A stretch of 44,359 nt of DNA from Chryseobacterium sp. SN22 (GTDB taxonomy: Bacteria > Bacteroidota > Bacteroidia > Flavobacteriales > Weeksellaceae), in contig NZ_VTSX01000032.1 of NCBI RefSeq assembly GCF_008329705.1, forward strand, positions 1 through 44,359. Reading direction: 5' to 3'. The notes beneath the pieces are model-generated. The model was not told the DNA's origin, searched no databases, and saw nothing but the letters and a program-made list of their open reading frames with translations. The translations under genes and the position numbers were made by a program. This document shows positions 33,699 through 43,800 of this stretch, piece after piece (the stretch's first letter is position 1; each line of letters opens with the position of its first letter).

Positions 33699-35978
33699 TT
33701 ATTCAGCACTGGCGGTTTTGATCTGGGTGGTTTTGATGTCGGTCCCCAGTCTTTGGAGATAAGCGATCATCGCTACGATTTCTCTTTTCTCCAGCGGAAC
33801 AAACGCGGTTCCTTTTGCGGTTTTATCTTTTTCGATCTGGTCTTTGACGTCTTTTGCTTCGGAATAAATTCTTTTCACGATACCGCTGGCCTGGCTGTCT
33901 GCCCATTGGTTGGCGGAATCGATTTCAGCTTTGGTGTAAGGAACGTCGAAGTAATTTTTCATCAGCTTCATTTTATTTACCGTCTGGGTCCGGTCCAGCG
34001 TATTGCTGATCAGCCAGGGGAAACGCGGCATGATGGAACCTGCTGAGGTAATTCTCGGGTTGTACATGTGTTTGAAGTGCCAGGAATCCGGGTTTCTTCC
34101 GCCTTCCCGCTGCAGATCCGGACCTGTTCTTTTGGAACCCCAAAGGAAAGGCCGGTCGTAAACAAACTCTCCTGCTTTGGAATACTGTCCGTTTTTCCCT
34201 TCAAACCGTACGATTTCATCACGGAACGGGCGGATCATCTGCGAGTGGCAGGCATTGCAGCCTTCACGGATATACAGGTCTCTTCCTTCCAGTTCCAGCG
34301 GCGAATACGGTTTTACGGCGGTAATCATCGGAACACTCTGTTTTAAGGTCAGGGTCGGGATAATTTCCACCATCCCTCCGATGGCTACGGTAATGAATGC
34401 AAGGATGGCCATGATTCTCGGGGTTCTTTCGATCCATAAGTGAAGTCCTTCGCCTTCTTTTCTTCCCGAACCGATTTTGGCCAGTGCCGGAGCTTCCGCC
34501 GGTACGTCTTTCTGGAACGAACCTGCTTTAACGGTTTTAAAGACATTCACTGTCATCAAGATCGCCCCTGAAAGATAGAAAAGTCCTCCTAAAAACCGCA
34601 GTTTGTAATAGGGAATAATCGCAGTTACGGTATCCAGCCAGTTTTTCCAGACCAGGGTTCCGTCCGGGTTGAACTGCTTCCACATCAGGCCCTGGGTGAA
34701 TCCTGAAATGTACATCGGTACGGCGTAGAAAATGATTCCCAGGGTTCCCAGCCAGAAATGCCAGTTGGCTAATTTTTTAGACCAGATTTCCGTTCTCCAC
34801 ATCACCGGAATCAGGTAATAAACGATCCCGAAGGCCATAAACCCGTTCCATCCCAAAGCGCCGATATGCACGTGGCCGATGACCCAGTCGGTGTAATGTC
34901 CGATTTTATTTAAAGATTTGGTGGCTAAAAGAGGACCTTCAAAAGTCGCCATCCCGTAACAGGTAACGGCTACGACGAAGAATTTCAGGATCGGGTTTTC
35001 CCTTACTTTATCCCAGGCTCCCCTTAAGGTAAGAAGCCCGTTCAGCATCCCGCCCCATGACGGTGCGATCAGCATAATGGAAAATCCGGTTCCCACCGCC
35101 TGGGCCCAGGCCGGAAGCGCAGTATATTGTAAATGGTGCGGTCCTGCCCAAAGGTAAACGAAGATCAGCGACCAGAAGTGAATGATGGACAGCTTATAGG
35201 AAAATACAGGCCGGTCGGCAGCTTTCGGTAAGAAATAATACATCAGACCCAAAACCGGAGTCGTCAGTACAAAAGCTACGGCATTATGGCCGTACCACCA
35301 CTGCACCAAAGCATCTTTTGCTCCTGCATAAATGGAATAGGATTTCCAGGTAGTGAAAGACAATGGGACTTCCAGGTTGTTGAAGATATGAAGCATCGCT
35401 ACGGCCAGCCAGGTTCCCATGTAAAACCAGATAGCTACGTATAAATGGCGCACCCTTCTTTTCGCAATGGTTCCGAACATATTGATCCCGAAGATCACCC
35501 ATGAAACGGTAATTAAAATATCGATCGGCCATTCGTGTTCTGCATATTCTTTGGAGGTATTGATTCCCATTAAAAAAGTGATCACTACTGAAACAATCAT
35601 GATCTGCCAGGTCCAGAAGTGGATCCAGGATAGAGTATCGCTGTACATTCTGGTTTTCAGCAGCCGCTGCATGCTGTAATAAGCACCGCAGAAAAAGGAG
35701 TTGCAGACAAAAGCAAAGATCACGGCGCTGGTGTGCAGCATCCTGATTCTTCCGAAGCCCATGGCGCCCTGTGTATTGATCAGTCCCTGGATATTTCCTG
35801 AGGTTAAACTTTTAATGGTGATGTCATCGGTTCCGAACAGAAACTCCGGAAGTTCGGGATAAAAAAGCATCAGGGCGGCGGTAAGTCCGAGTAAAAAGCC
35901 TACCAGGCCGAATGCAATGGTTGCATAGAGGAATGCTCTGACAATATTATTGTCATACTTAAATTGTTGCGTCTCCAT
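33699..35978 (-). CDS. ccoN: cbb3-type cytochrome c oxidase, fused subunits I and II, CcoNO (759 aa)
   Basis: Oxygen-reducing core of the high-affinity cbb3 oxidase. The first 490 residues are CcoN, with about twelve membrane helices and heme/copper-ligand histidines visible in LHTSAVIFAF, WWYGHNAVAFVL, GPHHLQYTALP and GHVHIGALGWNG. The rest is CcoO, a mono-heme cytochrome with its CXXCH site in REGCNACHSQMIRPFRDEI near residue 573. The fusion of N and O is common in Bacteroidota. Divergent from an XRE regulator (184-base gap). The assembly genes ccoS, ccoG and ccoH are not next to it. Confidence 0.97.
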   Translation of the reverse strand: METQQFKYDNNIVRAFLYATIAFGLVGFLLGLTAALMLFYPELPEFLFGTDDITIKSLTSGNIQGLINTQGAMGFGRIRMLHTSAVIFAFVCNSFFCGAYYSMQRLLKTRMYSDTLSWIHFWTWQIMIVSVVITFLMGINTSKEYAEHEWPIDILITVSWVIFGINMFGTIAKRRVRHLYVAIWFYMGTWLAVAMLHIFNNLEVPLSFTTWKSYSIYAGAKDALVQWWYGHNAVAFVLTTPVLGLMYYFLPKAADRPVFSYKLSIIHFWSLIFVYLWAGPHHLQYTALPAWAQAVGTGFSIMLIAPSWGGMLNGLLTLRGAWDKVRENPILKFFVVAVTCYGMATFEGPLLATKSLNKIGHYTDWVIGHVHIGALGWNGFMAFGIVYYLIPVMWRTEIWSKKLANWHFWLGTLGIIFYAVPMYISGFTQGLMWKQFNPDGTLVWKNWLDTVTAIIPYYKLRFLGGLFYLSGAILMTVNVFKTVKAGSFQKDVPAEAPALAKIGSGRKEGEGLHLWIERTPRIMAILAFITVAIGGMVEIIPTLTLKQSVPMITAVKPYSPLELEGRDLYIREGCNACHSQMIRPFRDEIVRFEGKNGQYSKAGEFVYDRPFLWGSKRTGPDLQREGGRNPDSWHFKHMYNPRITSAGSIMPRFPWLISNTLDRTQTVNKMKLMKNYFDVPYTKAEIDSANQWADSQASGIVKRIYSEAKDVKDQIEKDKTAKGTAFVPLEKREIVAMIAYLQRLGTDIKTTQIKTASAE

Positions 35979-36107
35979 AATTCCTATGTATTGTACTGAG
36001 GTGATATTTTTCCCTGAAAGCAGAAATTTTATGATAAATTTTTAGCCCAAATCGTCAGAAAACAGAAATATCATGCAGTGTCGTAATGTTTTGACAAAGG
36101 TATTCAC

Positions 36108-36115
36108 TAACTTTG
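36108..36115 (+). promoter_or_regulatory. -7 promoter element of the XRE regulator gene
   Basis: TAACTTTG matches TAnnTTTG and lies 47 bases before ATG 36163. A TTTG at 36090-36093 is only 14 bases upstream, shorter than usual. Confidence 0.5.
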
Positions 36116-36162
36116 TGGAAGTCTAATAGATATCCTTCTAAAATATACCGAAAACTACTAAA

Positions 36163-36462
36163 ATGAAAGAGCTGAATATATGCGGGCAGAACATCAGGAA
36201 AATCCGGCGGAGCAGGGATCTCACGCAGGAATACATGGCTTTTGAGATGGGCATTTCCCAGAAGGCCTATTCGGATATTGAGAATTCCAAGGTGAAGATC
36301 AACCTGGAAATACTGACTAAAATTTCTGATATTTTAGAAATCAAACCTTCCGATATCTGTAGCATTTCCCACAAATGCGGCAACGATTTTGAAGACAAAT
36401 ACCATGACCTTGTTGCGTATATGAAAAAAAGCGGAATTGAGGTTCCGAAAGAGCTTTTGTAA
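36163..36462 (+). CDS. XRE-family helix-turn-helix regulator (99 aa)
   Basis: A Cro/CI-type DNA-binding protein. The helix-turn-helix occupies about residues 7-62: IRKIRRSRDLTQEYMAFEMG, then ISQKAYSDIENSKVKINLE and the closing helix ILTKISDILEIKPSDIC. The C-terminal 35 residues are polar and contain Cys62 and Cys68, with no recognised effector domain. It is divergent from ccoNO and could control the oxidase genes, itself, or the gene at 36616; nothing in the sequence settles this. Confidence 0.92.
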   Translation: MKELNICGQNIRKIRRSRDLTQEYMAFEMGISQKAYSDIENSKVKINLEILTKISDILEIKPSDICSISHKCGNDFEDKYHDLVAYMKKSGIEVPKELL

Positions 36463-36615
36463 CCAGTTAGAATTTATATCGCAGATATTTTCATTAACAT
36501 CCTTTAACTTTTACCGGTCTTTCCTATCATAACAGTATCATTGATTTTTCATTTTTCAATGAATTAATTTATTAAATATAAATTCATATTTTCACCGACG
36601 ATTAATTTATACGAT

Positions 36616-38070
36616 ATGATAAGATTGCTTTTACTATTTTGCTTTACACTTCCTATATTGGCTGTATGCCAGAAAATCGGAATAAAAAAAGACCGGGTTC
36701 TTTACAACGAGAAGGAAGTGGCCGTGATAAAATCGCCTTACCGGAACCATTACGAAGTATATACCCTCGATGATAAAAAAGCTTTTGATCTGGACCTGAA
36801 AGGAGTGGCACTGAGCGGACAGGAAATTTTATATTACCTGGATATGAAATCCGCGGATGGACGGACTACCCAGATTCCTTATGAAGTATTGGTTACTTCT
36901 TTCAAGGTAGACCGTATTATTGCCCATCAGCTGGGGGTAAAATATAATTTCTTTACCGATAAAGGATTAAATACGGAAGAGATCAACCGCTTCTTCGATG
37001 TGAAGCGTGAAAACCTGGGCGATAAATACCTTCAGGCCAAAGCCGGAAGCATTGCCGCGGAGAACGACCGCCAGAGTACGCTGAGTAACATCCGCTCGAT
37101 CTATAATCCGAGAATCGGCTCGAAAGGGGAGATCCTGGTAAATAACGGATCCTATCCGGCGAAGATCATCGGCTATTCGTCAATGTTCAACTGTGGCTTC
37201 AGTTCTGCAAACCCCTGCCTGGAAGTGCGTGACCTGGACGGGATCCGCGTAGCTACTTTGTACCAGAGCAACCGGGGTATTAAAACCTACATCGTAAAGA
37301 CGTTCGACAACAATGAATTTACTTATCCTTCCCCAAGGACGTATGCGCCTTCGGATTATGCTTTTATGAACGAATTCGTTACTTATCTTTTCGCGGAAGG
37401 CTATACGCTGGGACATCAGGCTTACCAGAAAAACCAGGAACTGCAGCAGGCCAAAATAAAAGATGCCGTAGACCGCAGCATCAACCTGTATGATGTTCCG
37501 GGATATGTGGTGGACCGGTCCGGCAAAAAGACCGAAGGCCTGATTACCATTTGGTTTGAGCAGCTGGATACCGAAAGAACCGGACAAAAGCTGCCGGCGG
37601 AAGGCGCGGATCTGTTTGGCCAAAGGATGACGCTGAAAACCAGCCTGCCAAGAGGAGTGGGAACAAAGACGTACAACGCGGATTCGGGGATCCGTTTCTG
37701 TGTACCGTATAACGGCGGTGAAGACTGTTATTACGGACTGGATGTAAAAGGCGAACTGATGAAAAAGCTTCAGAACTACGGAGCGCTTCACGGCAACAAC
37801 TATTATTTCTACCGTTTGGTGGCAAAAGAAAATAAAATCATGCTCCTTCAGGATCCGGTGGAACTTCAGAAATATGTGATCAAAACCGACATTCAGCCGA
37901 AAGGGCAGATGATCGATAACCGTTCCAGTGAAAAGCTATCCTTGAAACTGGCCGATTACCTGAAAGACTGCAAAACGGTTTCTGAAAGTTTAAAGAACGA
38001 CAACCTGGATCTCAAAAACCAGGAAAACCTGATCGGAATCATCACCGAATACAGCAAGTGTAAGAAATAA
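36616..38070 (+). CDS. Secreted hypothetical protein (484 aa)
   Basis: No family recognised. Residues 1-18 (MIRLLLLFCFTLPILAVC) form a signal peptide. The mature protein is strand-rich, with SKGEILVNNGSYPAKIIGYS in the middle and GYVVDRSGKKTEGLITIW at about residue 295, a pattern repeated loosely in the secreted protein at 2747-3634. Several Cys residues (for example in FNCGFSSANPCLEV and GGEDCYYGLD) could form disulphides. The C-terminus is a charged helix ending YSKCKK. It stands alone, with an AT-rich 153-base leader region upstream and the strongest terminator of the window at 38092-38137. Envelope location is likely; function unknown. Confidence 0.85.
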   Translation: MIRLLLLFCFTLPILAVCQKIGIKKDRVLYNEKEVAVIKSPYRNHYEVYTLDDKKAFDLDLKGVALSGQEILYYLDMKSADGRTTQIPYEVLVTSFKVDRIIAHQLGVKYNFFTDKGLNTEEINRFFDVKRENLGDKYLQAKAGSIAAENDRQSTLSNIRSIYNPRIGSKGEILVNNGSYPAKIIGYSSMFNCGFSSANPCLEVRDLDGIRVATLYQSNRGIKTYIVKTFDNNEFTYPSPRTYAPSDYAFMNEFVTYLFAEGYTLGHQAYQKNQELQQAKIKDAVDRSINLYDVPGYVVDRSGKKTEGLITIWFEQLDTERTGQKLPAEGADLFGQRMTLKTSLPRGVGTKTYNADSGIRFCVPYNGGEDCYYGLDVKGELMKKLQNYGALHGNNYYFYRLVAKENKIMLLQDPVELQKYVIKTDIQPKGQMIDNRSSEKLSLKLADYLKDCKTVSESLKNDNLDLKNQENLIGIITEYSKCKK

Positions 38071-38091
38071 AGCGGATTAAAGGCTTACCAT

Positions 38092-38137
38092 AAGGCGGGG
38101 CAATCAAATTTGAATTTGATTGCCCCGCCTTTTTTTA
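38092..38137 (+). terminator. Very strong Rho-independent terminator
   Basis: AAGGCGGGGCAATCAAAT and ATTTGATTGCCCCGCCTT pair over about 18 bp with almost no loop, followed by a run of T. It insulates the secreted-protein gene from the repeats and toxin cassette downstream. Confidence 0.95.
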
Positions 38138-38148
38138 TGCCCATGACA

Positions 38149-38423
38149 GAAATTTTTTAAAAATAAATTTTAATACGACGAGTTTTGACGCTGCGCCCAA
38201 ATACTTTTGTTTCAGAAATGAAAAAAGGGATGGGAAAAAATGAAGGGGTATGAAATTTTTTAAAAATAGATTTTAATGCGTCGAGTTTTGACGCTGCATC
38301 CAAATACTTTTGTTTCGGAGATGACACAGAGGTAGCAAAATGAAGGGTATAAAATTTTTTAAAAATAAATTTTAATGCGACGAGTTTTGACGTTGGGCCC
38401 AAATACTTTTGTCTCAGAAATGA
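38149..38423. repeat. Three near-tandem copies of a 73-bp repeat (period about 100 bp)
   Basis: Copies lie at 38149-38221, 38252-38324 and 38351-38423. Each runs from AAATTTTTTAAAAATA through CGAGTTTTGACG to CCAAATACTTTTGT and ends GA(A/G)ATGA, with only a few differences between copies. The intervening 30 and 26 bases also share AAATGAAGGGGTAT/AAATGAAGGGTAT, so the true unit is about 100 bp. The minus strand is open for 81 codons across the array only because the repeat happens to lack stops in that frame. Confidence 0.9.
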
Positions 38424-38625
38424 CAGAGCATTAAGTAACGAAAATTAAAATGCCTGTCAGATAAAATTTTTATAGTCAATTGGCCGATTGATATTGTTTA
38501 ACCAAAACTAATAAACCATGAAATAGATGATATCGACATCAAATTCCGACCACGGAATTTCTACAACAAGCAAGCTTTCCCGGAAAGCTATTCAAAAATT
38601 ATTTAACACCAAAAATTAACACCAA
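38424..38625 (+). other. Leader region of the toxin cassette, with a possible broken small gene
   Basis: Between the repeats and ATG 38626. ATG 38518 opens a frame that stops at once (ATGAAATAG), but adding one A gives a 29-residue frame to 38606 reading MKIDDIDIKFRPRNFYNKQA and so on. An intact overlapping 30-codon frame (38527-38619) is the alternative. A doubled TTAACACCAAA lies just before ATG 38626. No clear promoter was found. Confidence 0.3.
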
Positions 38626-40812
38626 ATGCCACAAAATACGACACAGGCATCAATGCCCACCTCTTCAGACAGCAAAGGTCTGAATGTACGGCCGGACCTT
38701 CTGCCGGAGTCTTTTTTCTTTCTGGAAAAGGGAAATTCATTCTTGCAGGGTACAGCAGATAAGTTTGGATCCAGCGGTAGTGTATTCAGGACTACTTCCA
38801 GAATAAACAGCTATAACGGCAAGATCTATACGATTTGCCAGGGACAGGTTTTTTTACAGCCTTGCGGAACCGACACCACTAAAGTAAATGTAATCCTGAA
38901 GCCTTTCAGTCAGCCGATCAAGGGTCTTGCTATTAAATATATCATTTACAGAGGCCTGAAAAGATCAGATTTCTTTAGTGGAAGCAATAACGTTATTAAT
39001 GGACTAGGAGTAACAGGCTTTGTAGATGTCATCAGGAAAGAATTTACAGCCCTTTACAATATGCTGGGAATTTCAGAACCGACATTTACCGCGCAGTTTA
39101 TCGGATTTCCGACAGGAACTTCTCAGTCAGCAGATGATCTTATTGATGATTACTTCCTGAAAATCTCCAAAACGCAGACCACCGGAAACACAACAACTGA
39201 AACGGAACCTGCAAAAGCATTCGAACTGCCTATGATTCCGAGAGGAACCCACCTGGGAACCGTGAATGGAAGTATGGGTATCGATATCGTTTTAAATGAA
39301 GGAGATTATACCATTGCCAATGATCCCAACCCATTTAAGTTGAATCTTAATTTTGCCCGTAATCCGGATCATGTTTTAAACCAGGCTTCGGGAGCGAATG
39401 ATTTCCAAAAGAAACTGATCCGCGAAACGGCTACCCAGTTCCTTGATATTGCCGCTTTCTATGGCTTACATACCCAGGGAAAAGGGAAAATCCACATGAG
39501 TGATCATTCAGTCTTGCAGACAGTGGATCAGATCGCCGGTCAGATTGCCTCTTTTGCAACCGCTCAGACTACCTACCTGTATATCCAGGGCAGTAGACAG
39601 AGGTCCTATAATTTCTACGGCAATCACAGCTTCGAGGGAAGCACGAACAATATGAAGATCGGAACGGCAGCCAATAACCTTTCCCTGCAACAGTTTGAAC
39701 AGGGATGGCCGGTAAAAGAGCTCAATGCGCAGCCGTCGCTGGTGATTCAGCTGACAACCGACAACAACGATGCCGCAGCGATGTATGTAAAACAGGGCGT
39801 TTTGCATACCGATACCGATAATGAGGATTATTTTATCCGGGGGAAAAACCTCCTGCAGGAGGCAGGTACCGGAATCGATACCAACTTCACAAAACCGATC
39901 ACTTTCAGCCTGAGCAGAACCAGCGGAAATAAAGCGGTTGCTTCGTTTATACAGCTGATTTATGAAGGGAAAACCTTACAGATTACTTCTGAAACACCGG
40001 GTGCCAATCCGGGGGATCCTGTTGTAACCACCAGTTACGATCTGAAGGATATTGATGATGTTTTTGGATTGATCAATGTAAGTCCGCAAATTGAAAGCAG
40101 AAAGCCCGAAGAGCTGGCTTATGTGATTGACCAGAACTTGTTATTGATTGATTTCGAGAATAAAGCAGGTAGGAAAGATATTGCAACAATTACTACGAAG
40201 AAAGTAGAAGATCTGATCATGAAAAATGATACGGAAAGTCTGGAAAGAGTAACTTATGAAACATTACTGCATAACATCCGGCAGAGTACGGGAAGCTTTT
40301 TTGAAAGTAGATCTGCATATCTGGATAATTCCAATGGCGGAACAATCATATACAGTGATAAGAGAAATAATTTTTATCAACTTGCTTTTCCATATTATTT
40401 GCAGACAGAAAAATATTCAGGAGCGAATGGGGCACAATTTACCGGAGTATTATTACGTATGGATAATGACACATTACCAAGCAAAAAAATTTTGGGAATC
40501 ACTGAAGATGAAAATAATAGAATTAAAACTTTAATTTCAGATAAACTTCTGAATAATTCAAAATTTTATTTTAAGAATGAGCTTGAAGATGAAAGTGCTT
40601 TTTATCAATCCTCCGAAGGAATAGAGTACAAAAAATATTTTCTGGCAGTATTAGGAGAAAATCAAGAAGGAAAACTCACTATTGCTTTTCCTGATACTCC
40701 TGTATATGTAACGACTATAGATGGCCTTGCGGTCTGTTCAGAGGAATATGCCATATGCCTACCAATTATAAACAATATTAATACAGAACCCATTAATTTA
40801 AAAATCTTATAA
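38626..40812 (+). CDS. Large hypothetical protein upstream of a putative toxin (728 aa)
   Basis: I do not recognise a family. There is no signal peptide, lipobox or membrane helix; it opens with a Ser/Thr-rich stretch and then NVRPDLLPESFFFLEKGNSF. Recognisable pieces are IKGLAIKYIIYRGLKRSDFF (about 105-124), a region rich in short strands, and a C-terminal third that is more acidic and Asn-rich. The next gene starts four bases after its stop, so the two must be co-expressed. A carrier, chaperone or delivery partner of the downstream toxin-like protein is the natural guess. The first two-thirds has the base composition of the neighbouring core genes; the last part (from about 40,300-40,460) is much more AT-rich, like the next gene. 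Confidence 0.8.
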   Translation: MPQNTTQASMPTSSDSKGLNVRPDLLPESFFFLEKGNSFLQGTADKFGSSGSVFRTTSRINSYNGKIYTICQGQVFLQPCGTDTTKVNVILKPFSQPIKGLAIKYIIYRGLKRSDFFSGSNNVINGLGVTGFVDVIRKEFTALYNMLGISEPTFTAQFIGFPTGTSQSADDLIDDYFLKISKTQTTGNTTTETEPAKAFELPMIPRGTHLGTVNGSMGIDIVLNEGDYTIANDPNPFKLNLNFARNPDHVLNQASGANDFQKKLIRETATQFLDIAAFYGLHTQGKGKIHMSDHSVLQTVDQIAGQIASFATAQTTYLYIQGSRQRSYNFYGNHSFEGSTNNMKIGTAANNLSLQQFEQGWPVKELNAQPSLVIQLTTDNNDAAAMYVKQGVLHTDTDNEDYFIRGKNLLQEAGTGIDTNFTKPITFSLSRTSGNKAVASFIQLIYEGKTLQITSETPGANPGDPVVTTSYDLKDIDDVFGLINVSPQIESRKPEELAYVIDQNLLLIDFENKAGRKDIATITTKKVEDLIMKNDTESLERVTYETLLHNIRQSTGSFFESRSAYLDNSNGGTIIYSDKRNNFYQLAFPYYLQTEKYSGANGAQFTGVLLRMDNDTLPSKKILGITEDENNRIKTLISDKLLNNSKFYFKNELEDESAFYQSSEGIEYKKYFLAVLGENQEGKLTIAFPDTPVYVTTIDGLAVCSEEYAICLPIINNINTEPINLKIL

Positions 40813-40816
40813 CATT

Positions 40817-43800
40817 ATGGAAGCATTATTTTTAGCAACCAGAATTGCTGTAAGAAAAGAAGGTAAAACGCCAAATGGAGTATCATATGATCTTTTGCCT
40901 ACCGGAATTAACAATACATTTGTATTAACTCCAGAGGGGCAAGTACTCGAATTTAAAATTCAAAAAAGTCCAACTACTTTTCTTACCTATATTTACATTG
41001 GTTATGAACTTATTCTGGATACAGATAAACTATTATTAGCAGATAAAAAAAAATATAAATTCGGACAGTTTGGTGGATTTTGTTTGAATACAGTATATGA
41101 ACAATATAAAAACTTTAAGTTATCACTGGAAAAATTTTTACAGAGCGATAATTGGTTTGATAATAACTTTGAGTATGCACAGAATTCGGATAGTATAATA
41201 ATAGATAGGCTAGAGTTTGATGAACCATCTAAATATTATAAACAAAAAAAATATTTTTTAACGATTACAGAACCGGACATGGACTTTTTTTCGCCGAAGA
41301 AATATACGGATTTTGTATTAGACCGATCTGAAAATTTATTACCAACACCATCAGGAAGATTTTATCAAAAGAATATTCCTGCTATTGACAGCGAACCAAT
41401 TAAAAAACAACGTTATACCAAAACGATCACACTTATTGCCTTTCGTGCGGATCTTATTTGTAGAGATATTTTTGGAGTTCTCTCAAAAGAAGATATTTCT
41501 ATTATTAAACAAGCTGTTTTCAAAAAATATAAACAAGGTGACAGCTTACAATATAATAGCCTTTTGAAAATTGATCAGATCATTGGAGAACTATTAAAAG
41601 ATTGGGGATACATAGATCAGGTGGAACCTACTTATATTTTTGAGGGTAAATCTTGTGAGTTTGCAGAAGCTTATTATAATTCGATGTCAAGTTTTTATAG
41701 TTCACTGAAAGGGGCTGATAAAAATACGTATTTTGGATATGATAGCCACAATAATCCCTTAGATTTTAATGGGAGACCTATAACTAACGATGGAATTATA
41801 CAACCGGGAGGAGCTATTGGACAGGCTACTCAACAGGAAAAAAATAAGGCAGATAACGAAAGGAGAATAAATATTTTATTAAAACATCTTACAACTGCGG
41901 GAATTGGTTTATTAGATTATGACACAAGGTTAGGCTTTGTTGCTGATGTTCTTAATAAACCTTCATTACCAAAAGAAAGTGGAAGCGAGCTTACCCAAAA
42001 TAATATTTTAAAAGTTATTTCAACGTTTGCAAATCCAGATGATGCAGATCGTTTTTTAAATTATCTTTTAAAGAAAAATAATGGGAATGTACTGAATTTT
42101 CAAAATCTTTATTATAAAATTATTGAATATATCATTGAAATAGAAATCCCGGTATTGGGCATTCCGATAGGAACTAAGGAAAGAAGCAAAAAAGTACTGG
42201 TTTATACCCTATTTACAATATGGAATTATTCTAAGTATAATCCCAGCTATATTCCTGCTGGAGTACTACCGAATTCAGAAGGACTTAATCCAAATAGTTT
42301 CTTTTTAACGACTCCGGGAAAATATTATTTCGAAAAACAAAATGGAGAGCCTGCAACAGATAAGAGTCTGGAATTTGAAGCTATTGAAGTAGGGCAAGAT
42401 GTCATATTTAATTATTATAAAGTTGATAAAGAATTTCATGAGGAAAAAATTCGTATTAAGAAATATGAAGAAAGAATTTATAGTACTCAGGAAAAAGTTA
42501 CTGATTTATGGTATCATCTTTATCAGCCGATATTTATCATGGGTTACCAAAATGTGGAATCAGACAAAAAAGAAAAATTCTGTATACCTGAATTTCCAAG
42601 AGTTCCTGCGTTTATGTTCTTCTACTTTAAAGAACTTGAAGAAAAGAAAAATACGAATGCCTTGATTAATCTGGGAGTACAGGTCACTTCTGATCTCTTA
42701 TTGATGTATTTGACAGGAGGAGCTTCTGAATTATTAGAAGTGAGATATCTTAAATATTTATCAGAATCAGGAAAAATTCTTTTAAACCCAAATCTTTATA
42801 AAAACGCAACCAATGTAGTCAGATTATGGAACATTGTAAATACATCTGAACAGATATCTTTCATTGCATCTACATTTGCAAATTTTGCAACCTATCTGAG
42901 TGAAACCTCCAATAATCCCAAAGACCAAGAGTTTTACGATAGAATGAGAAATTTAGCATTTTTGGTGATGATAGGAACAGGTTTCGGATCATTAATAGCA
43001 CAAGGGAAGGCTGTAAAAGAAGCGGATATCATTTTAGGGATGTTAGGCTCATCTGAAGTTACTGTTATACTAAATGAAGACGCTAAAAAGTTTTTGATAT
43101 CTCTTGCACAAACAGAGAAATACTTGGAAAGTATTATAGATAAGATTGAAGATACTTTCCGTCCAACGACGGGAATTGATGGCACCCCCCTACTAAACGC
43201 AGTTCAAGCTTTAACAAAAGAACGAAAGATTGCTTTTTATTTTGATTTTATCCATTTGGGAAAAGAAGATCTACTTAAAATGGGAAAGGTTGTGAATGGA
43301 GAAGTTATTGCTGTATCGAACTGGAAAAAATTATTAGCAGTAGGTTCATCTGACCGTAATATTATAGCTGTCATTACTAATACTTCAAAAACTGATTTGA
43401 TGGAAAGGTTTTATAAAGAAATTCCATTAAAAAAGATTCTTGAAATATCGGGATATGATAGAAGATGGAATTTTTTGAATAACTTTAAAAATGTAAATTC
43501 TATAACTTTTAATAGAGTTAAATTTTATCCAGAATCTATTGAAGTTTTTTTCAGATATACTCCTATATCTCAAAAGTTGTTAGGTGAAAATGCAGATATA
43601 TGGATGAAGTATTTTGAACTGAGAACGTTATTGAAAAACAAAAGTTATAATGAGATATCTATATTGTTTAATAAGCCAATAACAAATGCATATGTAAGAA
43701 ATGGATATAGATATGTCATAGACCTATTAGATCCCATTGAGCTTCCATATATTGATGCCGGAATAGACATGGCCATTCCAATAGCAAATCGTACTGATGA

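Noticed and set aside
37180..37791. 203-codon minus-strand frame
   Set aside because: Antisense to the secreted-protein gene, whose frame has a signal peptide and a matching terminator.
38157..38402. 81-codon minus-strand frame across the repeat array
   Set aside because: It exists only because the repeat unit lacks stops in that frame; the peptide repeats itself with the DNA and has no gene-like start.
38149..38423. CRISPR-like pattern of repeats and 26-30-bp spacers
   Set aside because: The repeats are 73 bp, far too long, the two spacers share sequence with each other, and no cas gene is present.
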